Assembly (NCBI GenBank): GCA_947589405.1
Contig: CANQBT010000130.1
Coordinates: 1 to 5,080, forward strand
DNA: 5,080 nt
DNA from: an uncultured Clostridia bacterium
GTDB lineage: Bacteria > Bacillota > Clostridia > Lachnospirales > CAG-274
Reading direction: 5' to 3'
Part shown: in pieces, positions 1 to 5,061 of the stretch
Position numbering within the stretch: position 1 is the first letter of the stretch
Layout of the letters: each line of letters opens with the position of its first letter
Made by a program: the position numbers and the translations under genes
The notes under the pieces: model-generated
Seen by the model: the letters and a program-made list of their open reading frames with translations, nothing else
Database searches by the model: none
Told to the model about the DNA's origin: nothing

Positions 1-105
1 CCACCATTTCAAACAACTGTTTGAAATGGTCCCCCTCCCCTCCGACGCCCTGCGGGCTAGGGGAGGCTAGAGGTGGGAGGAGAAGGGACGCCTTAGGATT
101 AGGTT
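1..105. repeat. GC-rich hairpin repeat block, cut by the left window edge
   Basis: This gene-free block is built of inverted repeats. A near-perfect palindrome pairs 3-15 (ACCATTTCAAACA) with 18-30 (TGTTTGAAATGGT). It is followed by a second hairpin in which CTCCCCT and AGGGGAG enclose a GCCC/GGGC inner stem, roughly 34-66. A purine-rich G tract follows to about 88. The base composition differs sharply from the AT-rich DNA to its right. Such modules resemble dispersed intergenic repeats of Clostridia genomes, which is a judgement from general familiarity and not a search. The left part is probably missing, so boundaries are uncertain. No open frame of useful length is seen. Confidence 0.5.
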
Positions 106-240
106 CCTCAAATGCTTTATAGTGTTGAAAAACTAGTATTTATAACTAACTAAAAAATTATGGGGAACGACTACCTAAGCTCCCCTTCGTAAGGTTTAGC
201 ACTTTGCCTTTGGCAAAGCCGACAGCTTTTTCCCAAGCCG
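106..240. other. Gene-free spacer with one small hairpin
   Basis: No gene or clear promoter is visible here. The left part is AT-rich. The right part contains a 7-bp hairpin (CTTTGCC 202-208, loop TTT, GGCAAAG 212-218). A run of five T follows about 10 nt later, which is too far away for a convincing intrinsic terminator. The stretch separates the two repeat blocks and may be part of a larger composite repeat. Confidence 0.4.
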
Positions 241-476
241 TCCCTCTCTGAGGGAAGGTGTCAGCGTAAGCTGACGGAAGGGTGTAATATTTAATGTCGC
301 TGTCGGGTGGATAACTTCTTCCGCTGCAATGTAGCTGTCAGCCCAATCAAGAATTGCAAGTTATGAACAGATTTGCATGGGCTGACTGAAGGGTCGAACT
401 CAATCCCAATCAAGCCATTCTTTCTCCCTCGACCCCACCGTCAGCCTGAGGGCTGACACCTCCCCTTAAAAGGGGA
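241..476. repeat. MITE-like element with structured inverted arms
   Basis: The left arm (241-282) and the right arm (433-476, read on the minus strand) align along their length in inverted orientation. Both have an outer C-rich/G-rich hairpin (TCCCTC..GAGGGA; TCCCCTT..AAGGGGA), the shared string GGTGTCAG, a second hairpin, CTGACGG and a G run. The second hairpin is TCAGC-GTAA-GCTGA on the left and TCAGCC-CTCA-GGCTGA on the right, so the stem is kept while loop and length differ. The interior carries a 9-bp pairing (GTCAGCCCA 337-345 with TGGGCTGAC 378-386), a 7-bp pairing (GGGTCGA 391-397 with TCGACCC 429-435) and a 10-base direct repeat (342-351, 405-414). No transposase frame is present. 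A non-autonomous element is the best reading; a structured RNA is an alternative. No target duplication was identified. Confidence 0.55.
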
Positions 477-478
477 GG
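459..478 (-). terminator. Strong hairpin after ilvC, possible terminator
   Basis: A 9-bp stem (CCTCCCCTT with AAGGGGAGG) lies 17 nt beyond the ilvC stop codon and is the first strong hairpin an ilvC transcript would meet. It belongs to the right arm of the MITE-like repeat. No T run follows on the minus strand, so it is not a textbook intrinsic terminator. It could instead protect the mRNA 3' end. Confidence 0.3.
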
Positions 479-494
479 CTGATGTGAGGTGGCT

Positions 495-1511
495 TTAGTT
501 ATTTATAAGCTTATCCTCGCCGTTCCAGCTGTAGAGCTTTCTTATCTCAGCGCCGACCTTCTCGGACTGATGCTCTGAAGCAAGCTTTCTCATAGCCTTG
601 AAGTGAGCCTGACCGCCTGCTGATGACATATCCAGAAGGAATTCCTTTGCAAATGAACCGTCCTGAATGTCGGCAAGTATCTTCTTCATAGTCTTTTTTG
701 TTTCTTCTGTAATAAGCTTAGGACCTGTTACATAATCGCCGTACTCAGCAGTATTTGAAATAGAGTATCTCATGCCTGCAAAGCCGCTCTGATAAATAAG
801 GTCAACAATAAGCTTCATCTCGTGTATACACTCGAAATAAGCGTTTCTCTCGTCATAGCCTGCTTCAACAAGTGTTTCAAAGCCTGCCTGCATAAGTGCG
901 CAAACACCGCCGCAAAGAACAGCCTGCTCGCCGAAGAGGTCTGTTTCTGTTTCTGTTCTGAATGTAGTTTCAAGCACGCCTGCTCTTGCGCCGCCTATAG
1001 CAAGTGCATAAGCAAGTGCAAGATCCTGAGCCTGACCTGTAGCGTCCTGTTCAACAGCTACCAAACAAGGAACGCCCTTGCCTGCCTGGTACTCGCTTCT
1101 TACAGTATGACCGGGTCCCTTAGGAGCGACCATAGTTACGTCTACGTCCTTAGGCGGTACTATCTGATTGAAGTGAATGTTGAAGCCATGAGCAAACATA
1201 AGCATATTGCCTGCTTCAAGATTTGGCTCGATAGACTCCTTGTAAAGCTTAGCCTGAAGCTCATCGTTTATAAGTATCATTATAATGTCAGCCATCTTTG
1301 CGGCTTCGGCAGCAGTATATACCTTAAATCCCTGCTCCTCAGCTCTCTTCCATGACTTGCTGCCTTCGTAAAGACCTACTATAACGTTGCAGCCTGATTC
1401 CTTTGCGTTGAGGGCATGAGCATGTCCCTGACTGCCGTAGCCGATAATAGCTATTGTCTTACCGTCAAGTAAGCTTAAGTTACAATCTTCCTGATAAAAA
1501 ATTTTTGCCAT
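495..1511 (-). CDS. ilvC: Ketol-acid reductoisomerase (NADP+), class I
   Basis: This cytoplasmic enzyme converts 2-acetolactate or 2-aceto-2-hydroxybutyrate to the dihydroxy acid, the second common step of valine, leucine and isoleucine synthesis. It uses Mg2+ and NAD(P)H. The 338 residues match the usual class I length. The N-terminal Rossmann part shows GYGSQGHAHALN at residues 24-35, and the cofactor-specificity loop is GLYEGSKSW (46-54). His108 sits in the FAHGFNIHF motif and APKGPGH is at 129-135. The expected metal and substrate ligands are all visible: D191 and E195 (ETDLFGEQ), E227 and E231 (ECIHEMK) and S252. The start is supported by AGGAGG at 1520-1525, eight bases before ATG. It follows ilvN by 64 bp on the same strand with no obvious promoter between, so co-transcription is likely. 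The stop is TAA, and repeat DNA follows almost at once. Confidence 0.97.
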   Translation of the reverse strand: MAKIFYQEDCNLSLLDGKTIAIIGYGSQGHAHALNAKESGCNVIVGLYEGSKSWKRAEEQGFKVYTAAEAAKMADIIMILINDELQAKLYKESIEPNLEAGNMLMFAHGFNIHFNQIVPPKDVDVTMVAPKGPGHTVRSEYQAGKGVPCLVAVEQDATGQAQDLALAYALAIGGARAGVLETTFRTETETDLFGEQAVLCGGVCALMQAGFETLVEAGYDERNAYFECIHEMKLIVDLIYQSGFAGMRYSISNTAEYGDYVTGPKLITEETKKTMKKILADIQDGSFAKEFLLDMSSAGGQAHFKAMRKLASEHQSEKVGAEIRKLYSWNGEDKLINN

Positions 1512-1519
1512 TTTTCTTT

Positions 1520-1525
1520 CCTCCT
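1520..1525 (-). promoter_or_regulatory. Ribosome binding site of ilvC
   Basis: A perfect AGGAGG on the minus strand lies eight bases upstream of the ilvC ATG. It fixes that start and indicates independent, efficient translation of ilvC within the ilvN-ilvC transcript. Confidence 0.85.
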
Positions 1526-1575
1526 AAAAATAATTAATAAATATTTATATACTGTGCTTTAAACACATTATTGAC

Positions 1576-2082
1576 TTATTGACCTCTTGTTTTTCTTATA
1601 GGGTGATTCCCTCTGCAAAGCCCCGTAAGACCTGTCCTTACTATTTCCTTTATGCCATAGTCCTTCATAAGTGAGGCAAAGGCTTCTATCTTAGAGGGCT
1701 TGCCTGTTATCTCTATGGTTATGGTCTCGCTGCCTACATCTATAATGTTGGCTCTGTAAATATCCACCATAGTGGCGATCTCCGACCTTGTTTTAGGCGT
1801 AGCGGCTACTTTAATAAGGGCAAGCTCTCTGAATACGCCTCTGTCCCTTCCAAGCTCTATTACCCTTATTACGTCTACAAGCTTTTCTACCTGCTTTATT
1901 ATCTGCTCGATAGATACATCGTCGCAGTCTACCTGTACCGTAATACGGGAAACCTCCTCGTCCTCAGTAACGCCAACACTTAAGCTGACAATGTTGTAAT
2001 CACGCCTTGAGAAAAGGCCTGATACTCTGCTCAGTACACCTGCCTGATTGTCAACCAGTATGGACAAAACGTGTCTGCTCAT
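1576..2082 (-). CDS. ilvN: Acetolactate synthase small (regulatory) subunit
   Basis: This is the regulatory subunit of acetohydroxyacid synthase. In the family it binds the catalytic IlvB subunit, raises its activity and confers valine feedback inhibition. The 168 residues are normal length. The N-terminal ACT domain (about 3-78) begins with the typical pattern LSILVDNQAGVLSRVSGLFS and continues through RRDYNIVSLSVG and SRITVQV. The C-terminal small-subunit domain (about 83-158) shows ELALIKV, RSEI, YRANIIDVG, TIEITG and YGIKEIVRTG. AAGGAAGG lies about eight bases before ATG. The gene sits directly behind a T-box leader and just ahead of ilvC. The catalytic ilvB that usually precedes it is absent here and must be encoded elsewhere. 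The name ilvH is used for the same family in many Firmicutes annotations. Confidence 0.96.
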   Translation of the reverse strand: MSRHVLSILVDNQAGVLSRVSGLFSRRDYNIVSLSVGVTEDEEVSRITVQVDCDDVSIEQIIKQVEKLVDVIRVIELGRDRGVFRELALIKVAATPKTRSEIATMVDIYRANIIDVGSETITIEITGKPSKIEAFASLMKDYGIKEIVRTGLTGLCRGNHPIRKTRGQ

Positions 2083-2131
2083 TGTTTTACCTTCCTTCCG
2101 TACTTTATTCCGTAAAAATACATATAAAATA

Positions 2132-2160
2132 ATTATACAACATATATAATGTCAATTCAA
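2132..2160 (-). promoter_or_regulatory. Possible second promoter of ilvN-ilvC, beyond the T-box terminator
   Basis: On the minus strand a TTGAAT box (2160-2155) and a perfect TATAAT box (2137-2132) are separated by exactly 17 bp. A start site near 2125 would give a leader of about 40 nt, ending in the ilvN ribosome site. This promoter would lie downstream of the T-box terminator and so would not be controlled by it. The DNA is AT-rich, so chance matches are a real possibility. Confidence 0.45.
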
Positions 2161-2223
2161 CAGACTAAATCAACAAGTTAAATATGTATGATCGTCTTTT
2201 CTTATGCATATACAACAAAATAA

Positions 2224-2248
2224 GTCCCTGACTGTAAAAGTCAGGGAC
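2224..2248 (-). terminator. T-box-controlled intrinsic terminator
   Basis: A perfect 10-bp stem (GTCCCTGACT 2224-2233 with AGTCAGGGAC 2239-2248) encloses a 5-nt loop. On the minus strand it is followed by TTATTTTGTTGT. Its promoter-proximal arm begins inside CGTCCCT (2249-2243), the same bases that pair with AGGG of the T-box sequence in the antiterminator. The two structures are therefore mutually exclusive, as expected of this riboswitch class. Confidence 0.9.
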
Positions 2249-2485
2249 GAATATATCGTGTTACCACCCTAATTCGGATATACATTGCTGCATATCCCTC
2301 TGTAGGCTCAAGCAAGCCCTTGCCTGTAACGGGGCACACCGTTCCACTCATACTGTGATTTCCGAGTGAAAGCTCCTGAGTGATAAATAAGCTTATGGTC
2401 TGCTGTCTTTCAGCCAAAGGACAGCTCTCTGTAAGATCATTGGCGAGCTTATCTGTATCTCAATCAACGCCTTTTAATTTGATTA
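2224..2485 (-). promoter_or_regulatory. T-box leader, probable tRNA-Ile sensor, controlling ilvN-ilvC
   Basis: The leader binds a specific tRNA. Uncharged tRNA stabilises the antiterminator and lets transcription reach the operon. On the minus strand, Stem I includes an AAGCT/AGCTT helix, the AGAGAG bulge region and a distal hairpin GCTGTC..GACAGC. The specifier loop follows that helix, and ATC at 2384-2382 (isoleucine), followed by A and CTCAGGAGC, is in the usual position. Stem III is visible as GAACGG..CCGTTA. The T-box itself is AGGGTGGTAACACG (2270-2257), with TGGT able to pair with an ACCA tRNA end, which fits tRNA-Ile. The terminator closes the leader. The specifier assignment is by eye; the neighbouring TTA (Leu) is the main alternative. 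About 140 nt separate the terminator from ilvN. Confidence 0.93.
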
Positions 2486-2491
2486 AGAGTT

Positions 2492-2520
2492 ATTGTATCA
2501 TAACGGAATGCCTTTGTCAA
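2492..2520 (-). promoter_or_regulatory. Promoter of the T-box leader and ilvN-ilvC
   Basis: On the minus strand a perfect TTGACA (2520-2515) and TACAAT (2497-2492) are separated by 17 bp, close to the sigma-A consensus. A start site near 2485 places the whole T-box leader downstream. The -35 box begins only 17 bp after the stop codon of the upstream PAS gene. Confidence 0.88.
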
Positions 2521-2537
2521 TATTATTTTTATGAATT

Positions 2538-3524
2538 TTATATGGCTTGAATAATATTCATTGCCCTTTCTCTTTCTTCGCCCTCAAGAGAGTCTGCTAT
2601 TTCCTTCAAAGCCCTTCTGTAGGCGTTGTTTTTTTCTGTAAGCTGTTCTATTTCCTTCTCATGAGCGTTTCTCAGCTTAAGGCTCTTAAGCCTGTGTTCG
2701 CCTATGTTTTTGAAGCTTATTATAAAGTCCTCTTCGTTGCCGTCTATGGAATTTTTAAGGAATATGCCCTCTATTCTGTACCAGTCCTCTTCGCCGTTAT
2801 AGTGTATCCTAAGCTCTATTTCGGAAGGTGTGATCTCCTTTTGCTTTTTCCTTATGCTTTTAAGAGAAAATACTTCTTCAAATGAGCTGTAGTCCTCATC
2901 TGAGAGATATTTTTTCATATTGTCCATAAATTCGCTGTAGTCCTGATCCTCAGCGGAATTTATGACGTCTCTGTTTTTAAGGGTGTCAAATCTGCCTGTC
3001 TTGGCATTGACATAGAGTATGGTCGTCTTATATGTGCCCATATCCAGCACATTGCTTTTTCTGTGTCTGTTATATACTGTTGGGAAATCCTCTTTGCCGT
3101 CCTTGCCGTCGATATGTGACCATATGAGATCGGAAAACTTTTTTTCTATTGTAATATCCCAAAGTATGCTGCCGCAGTAGCCGTATATTATGGGAAATAC
3201 GATTATGGAATAATATTTGTCAACAGGATCGGCATAGTTTTCATATTCGTTTGTCATTCCGTTATGTGATGAATTCCAATGTATATAATTCCATTTTGTC
3301 CTGTCCTTTTCATGTTTGAATACATCGAAGAAGCTTTTGCCTATGTATTCGCTTCTGTCAGACGGTATTATATTGTCGTAGGATTTATTTATAAATGTAA
3401 ATACGGTATTTATGGGAAAGCCTGTTTCATTATCTGTTTCCACTTTGAATACAGATATGGGCACAGGTATATTTTCCATTACCTTGTAATATTCCTCAAT
3501 ACTCTCCGAGCGGTTTTCCCGCAT
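2538..3524 (-). CDS. PAS-domain sensor-like protein without visible output domain
   Basis: The protein is 328 residues from the chosen start, with no signal peptide or membrane segment, so it is probably cytoplasmic. Residues about 9-128 look like a PAS domain: ENIPVPISVF, then FTFINKSYDNII, YIGKSFFDVF, and a strand pair YYSIIVFPIIYGYCGSILWDIT. Residues about 163-275 resemble a second PAS-like module seen next to kinase or cyclic-di-GMP domains in Clostridia: TTILYVNAKTGRFDTL, YLSDEDYSSFEEVFSL, EEDWYRIEGIF, FIISFKNI. A charged helical, probably coiled-coil tail follows (about 276-325). No histidine kinase, GGDEF, EAL or DNA-binding signature is present. ATG at 3524 is preferred because AGAGGAG lies eight bases upstream. 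The frame extends to an ATG at 3599, but that codon lies within a promoter -10 region. A signalling role is inferred; ligand and partner are unknown. Confidence 0.8.
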   Translation of the reverse strand: MRENRSESIEEYYKVMENIPVPISVFKVETDNETGFPINTVFTFINKSYDNIIPSDRSEYIGKSFFDVFKHEKDRTKWNYIHWNSSHNGMTNEYENYADPVDKYYSIIVFPIIYGYCGSILWDITIEKKFSDLIWSHIDGKDGKEDFPTVYNRHRKSNVLDMGTYKTTILYVNAKTGRFDTLKNRDVINSAEDQDYSEFMDNMKKYLSDEDYSSFEEVFSLKSIRKKQKEITPSEIELRIHYNGEEDWYRIEGIFLKNSIDGNEEDFIISFKNIGEHRLKSLKLRNAHEKEIEQLTEKNNAYRRALKEIADSLEGEERERAMNIIQAI

Positions 3525-3589
3525 ATTATTCACTCCTCTGTAAATAATTTTTGAACAAATTTTAAATAAATTTAGTCTTATTTGTAAAA

Positions 3590-3618
3590 ATAATATCATA
3601 TTGTTTACAAAAAATCAA
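3590..3618 (-). promoter_or_regulatory. Promoter of the PAS-domain gene
   Basis: On the minus strand TTGATT (3618-3613) and TATTAT (3595-3590) are 17 bp apart. The bases before the -10 box read TGA, an extended -10 TGn. A start site near 3583 would leave a leader of about 60 nt. The surrounding DNA is very AT-rich, which lowers confidence. Confidence 0.5.
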
Positions 3619-3708
3619 TATTTATTTTTGAATTTTATATTAAAAATGATAATTTATATATATCCATATCTTTACTTTACATTTTTTAATAATTTTGCAT
3701 TTATTCTC

Positions 3709-3737
3709 TTTATATTGAAATGATTTTATGTTATAAT
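3709..3737 (+). promoter_or_regulatory. Extended -10 promoter of the pectate-lyase gene
   Basis: A perfect TATAAT (3732-3737) is preceded by TGT (3729-3731), an extended -10 element. The -35 position 17 bp upstream holds the weak TTTATA (3709-3714); a better TTGAAA at 3715-3720 is too close, with only 11 bp of spacing. A start near 3744 gives a leader of about 30 nt. A weak -35 is compatible with activator control, but this is inference. Confidence 0.6.
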
Positions 3738-3745
3738 AAACATAA
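3726..3745. promoter_or_regulatory. Perfect inverted repeat over the lyase -10 box, possible operator
   Basis: TTATGTT (3726-3732) and AACATAA (3739-3745) form a perfect 7-bp inverted repeat with a 6-bp centre. It covers the -10 element and the expected start site. A dimeric repressor bound here would block the promoter. In DNA this AT-rich a chance palindrome is quite possible. Confidence 0.3.
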
Positions 3746-3756
3746 CTATATAACAT

Positions 3757-3765
3757 GGAAAGGAG
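3757..3765 (+). promoter_or_regulatory. Ribosome binding site of the pectate-lyase gene
   Basis: GGAAAGGAG lies nine bases upstream of ATG 3775. Together with the signal peptide that starts at that ATG, it fixes the start codon. Confidence 0.8.
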
Positions 3766-3774
3766 TATTGTTAC

Positions 3775-5061
3775 ATGAAGAGATTCATAAGCACTTTACT
3801 TGCTGCCGTTATGGCGGCATCTGTGTTCAGCATGCCTGCCTTTGCCCGTTACGATACGGATGCGGAAGGCGCAGGTACATATGAATACAAAAGCACAACA
3901 GACCTTGAAGTCACTCTTGACGGTGAAAAGGTCGTAGTTACATTCCCTGCTGTAGACAAACAGGGCAAGCCTATAAAGGCCAATCCCATGACTGCCGACG
4001 GTCAGCTCATGTCTACAGGCAATCCTACTGCCGGCTGGACAAACCCTACAAGCGGTATGATAATCGAGTATAATAACTGGTCACCTGAGGACAAGGCAAA
4101 GCCTTCTAACGATAATTCAGGAGAACACAGGGTATTAATGGGCGTTGTAGATACTAAGACGGATATTCCTCTTGAAATACACGATCCGTATCCCGATGCA
4201 AATGATAAGTTTATTAAAAATGCTTATCTGGATACTGACGTAGTGGCAGACAACTTCTGCACAGGTTATTCAATACAGTATTCGGAGGACAATGGCGCTA
4301 CATGGAAAGAGGATCATGAAATATCCTCCTTCAATCATGGCAAAAAGCTGAGAAAGGCAGGAGCCGAGAAGGACGATAACTTCAACACATTCTTCCTGGA
4401 GGATCAGATAACGGAGGCTCTTACAACAAATCTTAAAGCCGGTACGGAATATAAGATAAAAGTGATCGCATTTGACAAGAGCATTCCTTCTACCAAGACT
4501 TCTCCTTATTATACATTTACTCCTCAGACTGTAGTAACGGCAACTGCAAAGGAGCTTACTCCTGCATTCCCTACAGTTGAAGGCGGCGGAAAGTTCTCAC
4601 AGGGCGGCAGAGGTACCGTTGACGCTCCCGGCGACGTATATGTTGTTACTAACCTTACGGACTCTGTAACGGATCCTCAGCCCGGTTCATTCAGATACGG
4701 TCTTGAGAGAAGGGATACAGGCAATAAGACTGCTCCCAGAACCATTGTATTTGCAGTAGGCGGCACTATAAAGGTAGATCCTGCTGCCGGCAAGAACGCA
4801 AGGCGCTTCAATGTAACGGACAATACGACCATTGCAGGTCAAACTGCTCCGGGACAGGGCATTACGTTCTACGGCGGTTCATTTAAATTCTCTGGCAAAA
4901 ACATAGTTGTAAGATATATAAGAACAAAGCTTGGTGAAGGCTACGATCAGGACGCAGCTACAGCCAGCGGTGAAAATATAGTAATAGACCATTGTACGTT
5001 CAACTGGGGCGTTGATGAATGCTTCACGGCAAAGGAGCTTATAAACTCCAGTATACAGTAA
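3775..5061 (+). CDS. Secreted pectate-lyase-like protein, truncated by an in-frame TAA
   Basis: The product is a 428-residue exported protein likely to act on pectin outside the cell. Residues 1-24 form a Sec signal peptide: KR, a hydrophobic core, then PAFA before Arg25. Residues about 43-252 look like a fibronectin-III-type region: a first half (TTDLEVTLDGEKVVVTFPAV), a long loop-rich insert, then YSIQYSEDNGATW and AGTEYKIKVIAFDKS with a closing YYTFTP. The pectate-lyase domain starts near 264: AFPTVEGGGKFSQGGRG, VYVVTNLTDS, PGSFRYGL, RTIVFAVGGTIKV, TIAGQTAPGQGITFYGG (352-368), VVRYIRTKLGE, then NIVIDHCTFNWGVDECF (401-417). Family members normally continue for many more beta-helix coils, but this frame stops at 5059-5061, and the same frame reads NIIANS afterwards. 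Either it is a pseudogene or truncated enzyme, or the stop is an assembly error. Substrate specificity is inferred from family resemblance only. Confidence 0.88.
   Translation: MKRFISTLLAAVMAASVFSMPAFARYDTDAEGAGTYEYKSTTDLEVTLDGEKVVVTFPAVDKQGKPIKANPMTADGQLMSTGNPTAGWTNPTSGMIIEYNNWSPEDKAKPSNDNSGEHRVLMGVVDTKTDIPLEIHDPYPDANDKFIKNAYLDTDVVADNFCTGYSIQYSEDNGATWKEDHEISSFNHGKKLRKAGAEKDDNFNTFFLEDQITEALTTNLKAGTEYKIKVIAFDKSIPSTKTSPYYTFTPQTVVTATAKELTPAFPTVEGGGKFSQGGRGTVDAPGDVYVVTNLTDSVTDPQPGSFRYGLERRDTGNKTAPRTIVFAVGGTIKVDPAAGKNARRFNVTDNTTIAGQTAPGQGITFYGGSFKFSGKNIVVRYIRTKLGEGYDQDAATASGENIVIDHCTFNWGVDECFTAKELINSSIQ

Larger units (their letters stand above)
3525..3774. other. AT-rich divergent intergenic region
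   Basis: This 250-bp region separates the PAS gene (minus) from the lyase gene (plus). It contains the probable promoters of both and their ribosome sites. Its base composition is far more AT-rich than the flanking genes. No small gene, RNA gene or catabolite-repression site was recognised. Confidence 0.7.

Noticed and set aside
1..494. CRISPR array or small RNA gene in the repeat region
   Set aside because: The repeats are inverted and unevenly spaced, not regular direct repeats with spacers, and no promoter-terminator pair marks a defined RNA gene.
822..1355. Long open frame on the plus strand antisense to ilvC
   Set aside because: It lies wholly inside ilvC, has a cysteine-rich low-complexity product with no recognised domain, and no ribosome site supports it.
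1772..1999. Open frame on the plus strand antisense to ilvN
   Set aside because: It is a Ser/Thr-rich shadow of a confidently identified gene, with no supporting signals.
2132..2154. TTGACA with TATAAT only 12 bp apart upstream of ilvN
   Set aside because: The spacing is too short for a sigma-A promoter. The overlapping TTGAAT with 17-bp spacing is the better pairing.
2547..2885. Open frame on the plus strand antisense to the PAS gene, near its 3' end
   Set aside because: It lies inside the PAS gene, and its product is a Phe/Tyr-rich translation typical of an antisense shadow.
3279..3554. Open frame on the plus strand antisense to the PAS gene, near its 5' end
   Set aside because: Its product is Tyr/Phe-rich, it lies almost entirely within the PAS gene, and no promoter or ribosome site supports it.
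3525..3599. Upstream ATG at 3599 as the start of the PAS gene
   Set aside because: That ATG overlaps the probable -10 region and lacks a ribosome site, while ATG 3524 has AGAGGAG at proper spacing. The extra 25 residues are just translated AT-rich promoter DNA.
5059..5061. Reassigned genetic code explaining the TAA inside the lyase
   Set aside because: ilvC, ilvN and the PAS gene in this window all end with TAA at expected protein lengths, so TAA is a normal stop here.
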